Position numbers and translations under genes: made by a program | The notes under the pieces: generated by a model | Databases searched by the model: none | Seen by the model: the letters and a program-made list of their open reading frames with translations, nothing else | Told to the model about the DNA's origin: nothing | Shown: piece by piece, positions 16,052-24,729 of the stretch | How the letters are laid out: each line of letters begins with the position of its first letter | Numbering within the stretch: the stretch's first letter is position 1 | Origin: Pseudoruminococcus massiliensis | GTDB lineage: Bacteria; Bacillota; Clostridia; Oscillospirales; Acutalibacteraceae | Length of the DNA: 64,000 nucleotides | Reading direction: 5' to 3' | Assembly (NCBI RefSeq): GCF_900291955.1 | Contig: NZ_OLMR01000001.1 | Span: 372,001-436,000 of the forward strand

Positions 16052-17062
16052 TTATTCAGATTCAAGCTCTATAAGATGTGCTACTCCTGGGATACTTTCA
16101 CCCTGTTGTGCCGAGGTTGGCGACATTAAAGCTCCAGTTGCAATAAACAATACTCTTTTAAGCTCACTATTTTTCATTTTTTGTAATACATATGAACAAA
16201 ATACCGAGCCACTGCAACCACAACCCGAACCGCCTGCGTGAACATCTTGAGAATTTATATCGAAAATCATCAAGCCACAGTCATTATGCTGACGACTTAT
16301 CTGCAAGCCTTCCTTTTCGAGCAATTCTAAAAGCAAGGTTTTTCCGACCATACCGAGGTCACCTGTTAGAATTAAATCAAAATTTTGTGGCTTTTCTTTT
16401 GTATCTGAAAAATAATCAAGTATAGTCTGAGCCGCCGCAGGAGCCATCGCCGCACCCATATTATTGGCATCTTTAATACCCATATCAGTGATTCTTCCGA
16501 TTGTTATACGCTTGATTTTTACGCCACTTCCACCTCTCTGAATAATTGCGGCTCCAGAACCTGTAACTGTCCATTGAGCAGTCGGTGTTCTCTGTCCTCC
16601 ATATTCAAGCGGAAAACGGAATTGTCTTTCTGCTGAACAGAAATGTGACGATGTAACAGCGACACATCTATCAGCGGCAAAGCTATCTGCGAACACTGAT
16701 GCCATTGAAATTGTCTGAGCCATTGTAGAGCAAGCTCCATATTGACCAAGGAAAGGTATTCCCAAGGCACGAAGCCCAAATGTTGAGGAAATACACTGAT
16801 TAAGTAAATCTCCTGCGAAAATATAATTTATACTTGAGGCATCTATATCCGCCTTTTTTAGAGCTAATTCTACCGCAGACTTTTGTAGAAAGCTTTCAGC
16901 TTTTTCCCAAGAGGATTCGCCAAATTTATCATCGCTGTATGTTTTGTCAAAATATTTAGCAAGAGGACCTTCTGCCTCTTTATGACCAACAATAGCAGCA
17001 TTATTTAATATTCTAACATCATTTTCGATTTCAAGAGTATATTTTCCTATTCTTTTTGGCAT
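16052..17062 (-). CDS. spoVAD: Stage V sporulation protein AD
   Basis: This 336-residue thiolase-fold protein of the SpoVA channel moves dipicolinic acid into the forespore. Visible family features are GDLLNQCI.S.FG, QYGACSTMAQ, the SSHFCSAERQFRFPLEYG region and HAGGSGCGCSG. In most spore formers spoVAD sits between spoVAC and spoVAE; here it stands alone, with a PAP2 gene on one side and obgE on the other. The ATG at 17062 follows GGAGG with 9-base spacing. It is direct evidence that the organism sporulates. Confidence 0.94.
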   Translation of the reverse strand: MPKRIGKYTLEIENDVRILNNAAIVGHKEAEGPLAKYFDKTYSDDKFGESSWEKAESFLQKSAVELALKKADIDASSINYIFAGDLLNQCISSTFGLRALGIPFLGQYGACSTMAQTISMASVFADSFAADRCVAVTSSHFCSAERQFRFPLEYGGQRTPTAQWTVTGSGAAIIQRGGSGVKIKRITIGRITDMGIKDANNMGAAMAPAAAQTILDYFSDTKEKPQNFDLILTGDLGMVGKTLLLELLEKEGLQISRQHNDCGLMIFDINSQDVHAGGSGCGCSGSVFCSYVLQKMKNSELKRVLFIATGALMSPTSAQQGESIPGVAHLIELESE

Positions 17063-17132
17063 ATCTTATGCATCCTCCAATATGAGATTTCATAGATATT
17101 ATTTCCAAAGTAGATTTATTTATTCAAAAATA

Positions 17133-17159
17133 AAATCGGTGGATTTAGTCCACCGATTT
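17133..17159 (-). terminator. obgE terminator
   Basis: AAATCGGTGGA / TCCACCGATTT gives an 11-bp perfect stem with a 5-base loop. On the minus strand it is followed by TTATTTTTG. Confidence 0.8.
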
Positions 17160-17162
17160 AGA

Positions 17163-17245
17163 AATCAAGAGAATTTAAGGGCTTTGGCCTTAAAGCCCAC
17201 GACCTTACAAGCCTTTAACAAGGCTTGAGCGAAGCTTTTAATTTA
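17163..17245. repeat. Dispersed hairpin-mosaic repeat, short copy C
   Basis: An internally deleted copy keeps the AAGGGCTTTGGCCTT and CAAGCCTTTAACAAGGCTTG hairpins and the right-hand end GAGCGAAGCTTTTAATT of the element seen complete at 7.0 and 37.1 kb. Confidence 0.7.
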
Positions 17246-17256
17246 TATAATATATT

Positions 17257-18528
17257 TTATTCGATATAGTCAAATTCAATTTCGTAAATGTCTACTGGGT
17301 CGCCCTCAGCTATGCCAGCTTCTTTAAGAGCATCAATAACGCCTGTTTTTATAAGCATACGCTGGAAGTACTGTACGGATTCGCTGTCATCAAAGTTGAT
17401 TGAACGAATAAGCGTAAGCAACCACTCGCCCTCAACAAAGAATATACCGTCCTGAACTGTAACCTTGACTTCTTGCTTACCAAGCTCGTCCTCCTCTATA
17501 ACCGGAGCTGGCTCTGGCTCGTAGTGAGAAATAGGAGGAAGTTTAGAGAGCATCTCTTGAATACGCTTTAAAAGCGGTTCTGTCTGATATGCAATAGCCG
17601 CCATTATTGGGAAAAATTCATATCCTTGGTCTTCTATGAACCTTCTGAAATCTTCAACAGCCTCATCTGTTGTAAGGTCACACTTGTTACCTGCAACAAT
17701 CATTGGACGCTCTGCAAGTTCTGGATTGAATTTTTTAAGTTCTTCATTTATAATACGGAAATCTTCTTTCGGGTCTCTGCCCTCACTGCCTGAAACATCA
17801 ACTATATGAACAAGCATACGACAGCGTTCAACATGACGCAAGAACTGATGTCCTAAGCCTACGCCTTCACCCGCTCCCTCAATAAGTCCAGGAATATCTG
17901 CCATTACAAATGAGCTTCCCTCGCCCATTCTGACAACACCCAAAACTGGAGTTATTGTTGTGAAATGATAGTTAGCAATAACAGGCTTTGCCTCACTTAC
18001 AACTGAAACAAGTGTACTTTTGCCAACATTAGGATAACCAACCAAGCCAACATCTGCAAGAAGCTTTAATTCAAGAGAAACCTCCATACTCTCTCCGGGC
18101 AAACCAGGTTTTGCAAAGCGTGGAGTTTGTCTTGTAGGTGTTGCGAAATGAGTATTTCCCCAGCCACCTCTACCACCCTTTGCAACAATAACAGGCTCAT
18201 CATCTGAAATATCAGCAATAATTCTGCCTGTATTAGCATCTTTAATAAGAGTTCCACGAGGTACACGAATAACTAAATCTTCAGCTTTCTTACCATTACA
18301 GCGAGCACCTCTGCCGTTCTCACCCTTTGCTGCTTTATACTTGCGTTTATAGCGGAAATCTGCCAAGGTTGAAAGGTTATCATCAGCCTTGAAAATTATA
18401 TTTCCTCCTCGACCGCCATCTCCACCGTCCGGACCACCTGCGGCAACATATTTCTCTCTATGAAAGGCAACCGCACCATCTCCGCCGTCACCTGCTGTTA
18501 TCTGTATCTTAGCTACATCTACAAACAT
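17257..18528 (-). CDS. obgE: GTPase Obg
   Basis: This 423-residue GTPase is involved in late 50S assembly and stringent/sporulation control. It has the glycine-rich Obg domain (about 1-158, GGDGGDG and GGRGGNI), the G domain with GYPNVGKST, DIPG and NKCD (about 160-330), and a C-terminal OCT domain (about 345-423). The ATG at 18528 follows AAAGGAGGAAA. It is downstream of hslO and the MoxR-like gene on the same strand, rather than in its frequent place after rpmA. Confidence 0.97.
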   Translation of the reverse strand: MFVDVAKIQITAGDGGDGAVAFHREKYVAAGGPDGGDGGRGGNIIFKADDNLSTLADFRYKRKYKAAKGENGRGARCNGKKAEDLVIRVPRGTLIKDANTGRIIADISDDEPVIVAKGGRGGWGNTHFATPTRQTPRFAKPGLPGESMEVSLELKLLADVGLVGYPNVGKSTLVSVVSEAKPVIANYHFTTITPVLGVVRMGEGSSFVMADIPGLIEGAGEGVGLGHQFLRHVERCRMLVHIVDVSGSEGRDPKEDFRIINEELKKFNPELAERPMIVAGNKCDLTTDEAVEDFRRFIEDQGYEFFPIMAAIAYQTEPLLKRIQEMLSKLPPISHYEPEPAPVIEEDELGKQEVKVTVQDGIFFVEGEWLLTLIRSINFDDSESVQYFQRMLIKTGVIDALKEAGIAEGDPVDIYEIEFDYIE

Positions 18529-18563
18529 TATAAATTTCCTCCTTTTTAAAAAGATTAAATCTT

Positions 18564-20003
18564 CTAAAGTGTTTCTCCATCAACTAATAATATTTTATTA
18601 TATCTATAAAATTTCTCACAGCCAAATTCTTCAATAAATCTAAGTGTATATATATTTATTGAAAGCTCTGTTACAAAGACAGTCATTTCCTGAGTTGCTC
18701 CAAAAATAAGCTCCATAAAATCAAAGGCATATTCCAGCGACTTAGAAAGCTCATCAATGTCATTATCAAGTAGTGCTGTATCTGCATCAAAAAGATTTTT
18801 AAGAGTATCAAAGCTTTCAGAATATTTTGAATTTTCTATATATTCTTTAAGCTTTTTGGCAGTGGCTTTTAGAACTTCTGCTCTTTCGAGCGTTATTCCC
18901 TCACTGCCATATTCTTCTCTTAAAGAATTTATTTGAGCAAAAAGCAACTTTGAGATTTCTCCGCTCTCAGAAGATTTAATCTCTTTCAAAATATCAAATA
19001 TTTCAGTAATAGTATTATTCTTAAACAGTACCGCCTTTGCTCTGTTTGCAAGCTTAGAAACAAGTATAGATACTACACTAAGTCTTTCATCAAATGGTGC
19101 ACCGCTAAGCTTTTTGAGATTATAGTTTTCAAATCTGCCTGCAAAAACCTCATCAATCGGATATTCTTTTTCATAACGGATATAAAGCTCATAATAATTT
19201 GCAAAATCTACCGCAATTTTTCTATGCTGAATAAACTGATAAACTATACTATCACTTATCTGTACTCCCATCTGTTCATAAATGCCCATAGTCTGCGACA
19301 AATCTTCCCAGCCACGGGCTGTGGCAAATTCTGTTCCATCTACGCTTTCTTCAATTCGATAGAAATTATTTCGTCTTAAATCAAGATAGGAAATAATCGC
19401 AGGGTGAATCCCTTTTTTATAAGCATATTCTTTCCAGACAGGGAAATTTTCTCTTACATCTATACGCTTTACTCTATCGAGTGTTACTATATCAAGCTCT
19501 CGGACAGATTTATTATATTCTGGTGGGTTTCCTGCAGTAGCAAGCACCCAGCCATTCGGTATATCTGTATTGCCAAAACGCTTGAATTGCAATAATTCAA
19601 GTATTGCAGGAGCAAGAGTTTCTGAAACACAGTTAATTTCATCTATAAAGAGTATGCCCTCTTTAAGTCCTGAACTCTCTATTTTATCATAAACAGCAGC
19701 AATAATTTCACTCATGGTATATTCTGTAACAGAATATTCCTTGCCCATATAATCTTTTTTTACAATAAAAGGCAAGCCTACTGCACTCTGTCTTGTATGG
19801 TGAGTAATTGTATAGGAAACTAAGGCAATTCCACATTCCTTTGCGACTTGCTCCATAATCTGAGTTTTGCCTATTCCAGGAGGCCCCATAAGTAAAATTG
19901 GCCTTTGATGTACTCTTGGAATTATATACTCACCCTCTGAGTTTTTACTCAAGTATGCCTTAACTGTATTTATAATTTCAAGCTTTGCTTCTTTAATATC
20001 CAT
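18564..20003 (-). CDS. MoxR-like AAA+ ATPase
   Basis: The 479-residue protein has an AAA_5/MoxR-type ATPase module at the N-terminus: Walker A GPPGIGKT (about 38-45), Walker B GILFIDEINC (about 113), and ATAGNPP as sensor 1. A long helical C-terminal half (about 280-479) shows no recognised motif. MoxR ATPases usually work with a VWA-domain partner to remodel protein complexes; no VWA gene is adjacent. The gene starts 16 bases after hslO and ends 35 bases before obgE on the same strand, so a common transcript is likely. The SD is weak (GGGGCAG). Confidence 0.82.
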   Translation of the reverse strand: MDIKEAKLEIINTVKAYLSKNSEGEYIIPRVHQRPILLMGPPGIGKTQIMEQVAKECGIALVSYTITHHTRQSAVGLPFIVKKDYMGKEYSVTEYTMSEIIAAVYDKIESSGLKEGILFIDEINCVSETLAPAILELLQFKRFGNTDIPNGWVLATAGNPPEYNKSVRELDIVTLDRVKRIDVRENFPVWKEYAYKKGIHPAIISYLDLRRNNFYRIEESVDGTEFATARGWEDLSQTMGIYEQMGVQISDSIVYQFIQHRKIAVDFANYYELYIRYEKEYPIDEVFAGRFENYNLKKLSGAPFDERLSVVSILVSKLANRAKAVLFKNNTITEIFDILKEIKSSESGEISKLLFAQINSLREEYGSEGITLERAEVLKATAKKLKEYIENSKYSESFDTLKNLFDADTALLDNDIDELSKSLEYAFDFMELIFGATQEMTVFVTELSINIYTLRFIEEFGCEKFYRYNKILLVDGETL

Positions 20004-20019
20004 TATATAACTGCCCCGA

Positions 20020-20907
20020 TTATTTTGAATTTCTGCGTTTTACAAGCTCCTCTAATTCTTGCTTTGTGAATTTATACTTCTTATTGCAAAATTGGCAAGA
20101 TGCTTCCATAAAACCTCTCTCGTCAGGAAGTGAGAGAATTTCTTCATCTTTAAGTGTGCTTAAAGAATTTTCAACTCTTTCACGACTGCAATTACATACA
20201 TAATTTATATTATTCTCATCAAGAACCTCAAGATTAAAGCCCTCAAGAGCCTTTTTGCAAATATCAAGTATACTCATACCCTTTGCAAGCATAGTTGTCA
20301 TAGGCTCTAAAGTACGGATATTGGCCTCAAGCTTATCAATAGTTGCATCATCGGCCATAGGAAGTAATTGAATGAGGAAACCGCCCGAAAGCATCATTTC
20401 ATGGCTTTCTTTATCAAGCAAAACACCAAGAGAGCATACAGTCGGCAACTGCTCGCTTCTTGCATAATAGTTCGTAATATCCTCGGCAATCTCGCCCGAA
20501 ACAAGCTCAATCTGTCCAAGATAAGGCTCACCCTGTCCGAAATCCTTCATAACATTGAGAATACCATTTTTACCGACAGCTTCAGCAACATTTATCTTAC
20601 CATTTTCATAATAAGCAGTAGGACAACCTGGGTTTACACAATATCCTCGGCAATTTCCCTTACTGTCGCCAACAGCTATAACCGCTCCCAAAGGTCCGTC
20701 ACCGTTCACACGAAGAGTAATTATGCCCTCTTTACTCTTTAGTTGAGTTCCCATAAGAGAAGCTGCTGTCAGCAATCTTCCGAGAGCTGCTGTTGCCGCT
20801 GGGGAAGTTTTATGAAGCTTTTGTGCAGTAAAAACTATATCTGAGGTTTCTGCTGCTGTAACAGCAATAGCACCATCATCAGTAATACATCTTATAATTT
20901 TATCCAT
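20020..20907 (-). CDS. hslO: Redox-regulated chaperone Hsp33
   Basis: The 295-residue cytosolic holdase is activated by oxidation. The N-terminal Hsp33 domain (about 1-230) is followed by the redox switch with zinc-binding cysteines CNC (about 238) and CQFC (about 272). The start MDKIIRCITDDGA is typical of the family. It is the first of three co-directional genes with the MoxR-like ATPase and obgE. Confidence 0.95.
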   Translation of the reverse strand: MDKIIRCITDDGAIAVTAAETSDIVFTAQKLHKTSPAATAALGRLLTAASLMGTQLKSKEGIITLRVNGDGPLGAVIAVGDSKGNCRGYCVNPGCPTAYYENGKINVAEAVGKNGILNVMKDFGQGEPYLGQIELVSGEIAEDITNYYARSEQLPTVCSLGVLLDKESHEMMLSGGFLIQLLPMADDATIDKLEANIRTLEPMTTMLAKGMSILDICKKALEGFNLEVLDENNINYVCNCSRERVENSLSTLKDEEILSLPDERGFMEASCQFCNKKYKFTKQELEELVKRRNSK

Positions 20908-21055
20908 TAAATATCATTCCTTTATTTTTATTTTAAAACAATATAAATTACTGTTCGGTTCTACATTTTATAATAGTATTTGTTTCCTCCGCATAAATAG
21001 TTAGTCCCTATTTTGCTTATCAAGTCTTTCATCACCCATTAGCTTTACCTCAAAA

Positions 21056-21598
21056 TTATGACCTTATTATTGCATAATAACTTGCATCACAAATGCCTTG
21101 ATTATTTCTGTCGGAATTCTTTTTAGTACCCTCATAAATCATTCCGCACTTTTTCATAACCTTACCTGAATTTGGATTCCTTGGGTCATGTCTTGATTCA
21201 ACACGCTTTACGCCAACCTCATCAAAGAAAAAGTCTATCAATGCTTTGAGAGCCTCGGAGGTAATTCCTCTGTGCCAATATTCTCTGCCTATGCAATAAC
21301 CCATATGCACCATTTCGGTTTCGTCATCTTTGGCAACAACTCCAATAGAACCAATAGGCTCATCATCACCCTTCAAGGTTATTGCCCAGTTATAATTATC
21401 ATCGTTTTTATACGATTCAACCCAATCAGCAAGAACCATTTTTGTAATATCAACACTGCTATGGGCAGGCCAAGTCAAATATTTTGTGACTTCATCATCA
21501 GATGCCCAATTTCTATACATAGCGTCAGCATCATCTAAAGTAAATCTGCGTAAAATCAATCTTTCGGTTTCTATATTTTTAGTTCCTATGTGCTTCAT
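21056..21598 (-). CDS. GNAT-family acetyltransferase (RimJ/RimL type)
   Basis: This 180-residue GNAT protein begins NIETERLILRRFTLDDADAMY, characteristic of the RimJ/RimL subgroup, with the acetyl-CoA motif around YCIGREYWHRGITSEAL (about 100-117) and SRHDPRNPNSGKVMKKCGM near the end. The substrate may be a protein N-terminus, an amino acid or an antibiotic; sequence does not decide. The ATG at 21598 is chosen because AAAGGTGAT precedes it. It follows the Vat-like gene by 31 bases. Confidence 0.85.
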   Translation of the reverse strand: MKHIGTKNIETERLILRRFTLDDADAMYRNWASDDEVTKYLTWPAHSSVDITKMVLADWVESYKNDDNYNWAITLKGDDEPIGSIGVVAKDDETEMVHMGYCIGREYWHRGITSEALKALIDFFFDEVGVKRVESRHDPRNPNSGKVMKKCGMIYEGTKKNSDRNNQGICDASYYAIIRS

Positions 21599-21629
21599 TG
21601 TTATCACCTTTTTTGAAAACATATTTATT

Positions 21630-22271
21630 TCAGTTTTTATCTAATTCTTTTATTTTTTCTATATCGTGGCTGCACAGTACATCTAAATTCTTAAAAATTT
21701 TTTCCGGAGACCAATCCCACCATTTTAATTTCAAAAGGAACTCTATCATTTTATCGTCAAATCTTTTTCGTATAACACGGCAGGGATTTCCTGCTGCAAC
21801 TGAATATGGCGGAATATCTTTAGCAACCGTTGTGTTAGCTCCTATTATACAGCCATCACCAATATGAATTCCCGGCATAACTGTTACATTCTGTCCAAAC
21901 CAAACATCATTTCCTATAACGGTATCACCTTTTATCGGTAAGTCACATAAAGATGGCGTGCTTATTTCCCAACCGTTTCCCATAATATTAAACGGATATG
22001 TTGTAACACTATTCATTCTATGATTAGCGCCATTCATAATAAATTCTATGCCTTTTCCTATAGCACAAAATTTGCCAATTATCAGTTTATCGCCTATAAA
22101 TTCATAATGATGCGTTACATGTCTTTCAAAATTCTCAGGATTATTTACATCATCATAATAGGTGTAATCTCCAATAATAATATTTGGATTCTTCACAACG
22201 TTTTTTATATAACATAAGCTTTTAATATTTGGATTAGGATAGATACTATTCGGATTTGGTCCATAATTCAT
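21630..22271 (-). CDS. Vat-like xenobiotic O-acetyltransferase (left-handed beta-helix)
   Basis: This 213-residue hexapeptide-repeat acetyltransferase is close to the streptogramin-A acetyltransferase (Vat) group. The typical N-terminus GPNPNSIYPNPN, IGDYTYYDD, IGKFCAIG and the catalytic-His motif NGANHRMN (about residue 84) are present, then PIKGDTVIGNDVWFG, IGDGCIIGANT and the C-terminal WWDW. Whether it confers resistance or acetylates a native substrate is unknown. The ATG at 22271 follows GGAGATG. It lies 23 bases after a methyltransferase, in what looks like one transcript. Confidence 0.83.
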   Translation of the reverse strand: MNYGPNPNSIYPNPNIKSLCYIKNVVKNPNIIIGDYTYYDDVNNPENFERHVTHHYEFIGDKLIIGKFCAIGKGIEFIMNGANHRMNSVTTYPFNIMGNGWEISTPSLCDLPIKGDTVIGNDVWFGQNVTVMPGIHIGDGCIIGANTTVAKDIPPYSVAAGNPCRVIRKRFDDKMIEFLLKLKWWDWSPEKIFKNLDVLCSHDIEKIKELDKN

Positions 22272-22294
22272 AAAGATACATCTCCATATTTTTA

Positions 22295-23035
22295 TCAATT
22301 ATTAACTGCAACAAATATTTTTCTTTCGCTTTCGGGTTTTGGCTCATCAAAGCTCATATCGTCATATATCGCAAGAATTTTTAAGCCTGCTTCACTAAGC
22401 CATTGGGTTAAATCCTCATCGCTGTATGCTCTCTCTGAAAATTCTTCTGTTTCACGGAAATATAAGCCGTTCTCATCAGGAATAAAGAAATCGAGAGTTA
22501 TATTTACTATATCGGTTTCCTTATCAAGCTCATTCTGCCATGAACAGAAAACTTCGTCTGTATCAAAGACAAAGCAATTATCGCACAAGACTTCCCTATG
22601 CTTATAGATTGTATTTACATCAAAAATAAACAATCCGCCCTCAGAAAGATATTTGGCAACTCGCTTAAAGGTTTCTTTCACATCTTTAGGATTTGTTAAA
22701 TGATTTATACTATCAAGAGTACATATACAAGTATCAATTTCGCTTGCAAGATTTAATCTTTGCATTTTTTGGCATATAAATAAAATTTGCTCATCTTCAG
22801 AACATTTCTGCTGTGCCTCCGAAAGCATATCAATAGACGCATCAACGCCAAAAATATCAAAGCCTCTGCGATAAAGTTCAAGGGTAAGAGAACCTGTTCC
22901 ACAAGCCAAATCGAGTGTTGTTCCAGCTTCTCTGCCAAAGGATTTTATAAGCTTTTCGATATATTCGGCTCTGTCTTTATATTCAACATTTCCTGTTAAG
23001 CCGTCATAAAACTCTGCAAATGCGTTATAGCTCAT
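22295..23035 (-). CDS. Class I SAM-dependent methyltransferase
   Basis: The 246-residue protein begins MSYNAFAEFYDGLT and carries motif I LDLACGTGSLTLEL (about 40-53), an acidic motif II (FGVDASIDML) and FIFDVN. It belongs to the large methyltransferase group of unknown substrate often found beside yerC in Clostridia. The start overlaps the yerC-like stop by four bases (ATGA), so translation is coupled. Confidence 0.88.
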   Translation of the reverse strand: MSYNAFAEFYDGLTGNVEYKDRAEYIEKLIKSFGREAGTTLDLACGTGSLTLELYRRGFDIFGVDASIDMLSEAQQKCSEDEQILFICQKMQRLNLASEIDTCICTLDSINHLTNPKDVKETFKRVAKYLSEGGLFIFDVNTIYKHREVLCDNCFVFDTDEVFCSWQNELDKETDIVNITLDFFIPDENGLYFRETEEFSERAYSDEDLTQWLSEAGLKILAIYDDMSFDEPKPESERKIFVAVNN

Positions 23036-23343
23036 TCCTTATCTTCCTTTTTTTGATTTTCAGCAAGGCGTTTAAATGCCTGTGTATAGCCATCACTGCC
23101 ATATGACAAGGCACGATTTACTCTGCTTATTGTTGCTGTACTTGCTCCTGTATCCTTAACAATATCTGCATAAATTTCGTGGTTTGAAAGCATATAGGCT
23201 ACTTTAAGTCTTTGAGCCATTGCGTGAATTTCCTGGACTGTGCATAAATCGTCAAGGAAGCTATAACATTCTTCTACGGAATTAAGATTTAATATAACTT
23301 TGCAAAGAAATTCTGTATCTTCATTTACAATTTTCGGGTTCAT
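23032..23343 (-). CDS. YerC/YecD-family TrpR-like DNA-binding protein
   Basis: This 103-residue protein of the TrpR superfamily has a helix-turn-helix in the middle (VAYMLSNHEIYADIVKDT then GASTATISRVNRAL, about 47-77). Family members are small regulators with largely unknown ligands. The ATG at 23343 follows GGAGGAAA; the longer frame has no SD. It heads the yerC-methyltransferase-Vat-GNAT run. Confidence 0.88.
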   Translation of the reverse strand: MNPKIVNEDTEFLCKVILNLNSVEECYSFLDDLCTVQEIHAMAQRLKVAYMLSNHEIYADIVKDTGASTATISRVNRALSYGSDGYTQAFKRLAENQKKEDKE

Positions 23344-23539
23344 AGCATTTTCCTCCGATAATACCATTTTAATGTAATAAAATTTTAGCATATAAAAGCA
23401 CGAAAGTAAAGGTGTGAAATATCTTATTAATATCTCAAGTTCAATAAAATAAGGTAATTAAAATTTTTATCAAACATAAATCAATAATAACTTTTAAAGA
23501 TTTAGTTATTAAGTTAATACACAGAATGTGTCTTTTCAC

Positions 23540-23770
23540 TTGACATAATCAAACGAATGTTCTATAATTAAATATAGAAAGTCTTGATGAAATTGCTATA
23601 TAAAGCTTTCTCCGTCAGCTTTATATTAAAGTCCGAACATTGCTGAGAGCTTTCTTATGCGTAATATTAACAATTTTCCTTAGATTTATTTTAAGGTGGT
23701 TTGTAATATAACGCTATTTTTTAACAAGTTGAATACACATTTAGTGTATGGATATTAAAAAGGAGGAATT
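23540..23770 (+). promoter_or_regulatory. Promoter and long structured leader of the lysis cassette
   Basis: TTGACA (23540-23545), 17 bases, TATAAT (23563-23568) is a consensus promoter giving a leader of about 195 nt. A perfect hairpin, ATATAAAGC (23598-23606)/GCTTTATAT (23618-23626), has a loop UUUCUCCGUCA whose first seven bases can pair (one G-U) with GGAGGAA of the SD at 23762-23768. A long leader with SD-complementary loop suggests translational control; this is inference. The stretch 23344-23539 shows nothing else. Confidence 0.6.
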
Positions 23771-24166
23771 ATGACAGAAATTATCGTTTCGGCTAATAAA
23801 AGTATTAGTCTAAAAAAAAGTGAAAACTCCTATTATGGAGAATCGTTAGCTGATATTTTTAAGCTACTTATTCCCTATCATATAAATGGAATTTTGGCTG
23901 AAAATGCTGACATTAGCTTTTGTTTTGCAACTCCTGCTGGAAATATAGAAAAAATTTCGCTGAATGATTATGGCTTTGTGGCAACAAGGTTGAGAAGTTA
24001 CCTTACTTTTTATTTTCGTCCAAATAAAATTTTCTATAACAGTATCGGCAAGGTGAAATGTTGGATTGAGTTTAAAAAAGGTGAGATTCTTATCAAATCT
24101 GACTTCTGCGAAATTGAAATTCACAAGCATTTTTATAACAAATTGCAGGAGGAAGTCATAAAATGA
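23771..24166 (+). CDS. Hypothetical protein, first gene of the phage-type lysis cassette
   Basis: This 131-residue soluble protein has no family recognised with certainty. It is rich in beta-strand-like segments (ADISFCFATPAGN, SYLTFYFRPN, GKVKCWIEFKKGEILIKS) and resembles the N-terminal baseplate/tail-fibre-type domain (BppU-like) found before holins in Gram-positive phages. The ATG at 23771 follows AAAGGAGGAA. It overlaps the next gene by four bases (ATGA) and heads a four-gene unit ending in an endolysin. Confidence 0.6.
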   Translation: MTEIIVSANKSISLKKSENSYYGESLADIFKLLIPYHINGILAENADISFCFATPAGNIEKISLNDYGFVATRLRSYLTFYFRPNKIFYNSIGKVKCWIEFKKGEILIKSDFCEIEIHKHFYNKLQEEVIK

Positions 24167-24417
24167 ATATAGAAATCATATTAAGTTTATTATCTGCACT
24201 TTGTTCGCTTATAGGCTCTCTTGGCGGTATTTTAGTTACTTCAAAGCTTAATCTCTACCGTCTTGAGCAGCTCGAAAAAAAGGTTGACAAGCATAACCAC
24301 CTTGTTGAAAGAATGTACGAAATCGAGAAAACCGTCACAACAGCAACCAGTCTTTATGATGAAGAAATCAAGGTTATCAATCACCGTATCAGCGACTTAG
24401 AACAGGACTCAAGATAA
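24163..24417 (+). CDS. Small membrane-anchored coiled-coil protein (XhlA/spanin-like)
   Basis: The 84-residue protein has an N-terminal hydrophobic segment (LLSALCSLIGSLGGILVTS) followed by a charged coiled-coil tail (LEQLEKKVDKHNHLVERMYEIEK...). This layout matches small proteins placed just before holins in Firmicute phage lysis modules (XhlA-like). It is coupled to the preceding gene and ends 10 bases before the holin. No enzymatic motif is seen. Confidence 0.65.
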   Translation: MNIEIILSLLSALCSLIGSLGGILVTSKLNLYRLEQLEKKVDKHNHLVERMYEIEKTVTTATSLYDEEIKVINHRISDLEQDSR

Positions 24418-24427
24418 GGGAGGGAAT

Positions 24428-24727
24428 ATGTTGGATATAACTGATTTTATAAAACCTGAGCTTCTTATACTTGTACCCGTACTCTATATAGTAGGCTTAG
24501 GACTTAAAAAAACTTCGCTTTCAGATAAATTTATTCCATTGATTCTCGGTGCAAGCGGAGTAATTCTTTCAGCAATCTGGATGTTTACCACCTGTGAAGT
24601 ATTCGACCAACGCTGTATTCTTACAATAATTTTCGCATCTATAACACAAGGTATCCTCTGTGCTGGAGCGAGTGTTTATGCAAACCAAATTTACAAACAA
24701 CTTTTTAATAAAAAGGGAGAGAAATAA
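24428..24727 (+). CDS. Phage-type holin (Hol44/class V-like)
   Basis: This 99-residue protein with three to four membrane segments begins [20 protein letters not shown] and continues [17 protein letters not shown], the pattern of the phage holin family 5/Hol44. Holins permeabilise the membrane and release the endolysin encoded next. The SD GGGAGG lies just upstream. Confidence 0.82.
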   Translation: MLDITDFIKPELLILVPVLYIVGLGLKKTSLSDKFIPLILGASGVILSAIWMFTTCEVFDQRCILTIIFASITQGILCAGASVYANQIYKQLFNKKGEK

Positions 24728-24729
24728 TT

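Noticed and set aside
21001-21039. 12-codon minus-strand frame MGDERLDKQNRD with GAGGTAAAG upstream, after the GNAT gene
   Set aside because: Too short to support; perhaps the start of a decayed gene, but no further homologous sequence is visible.
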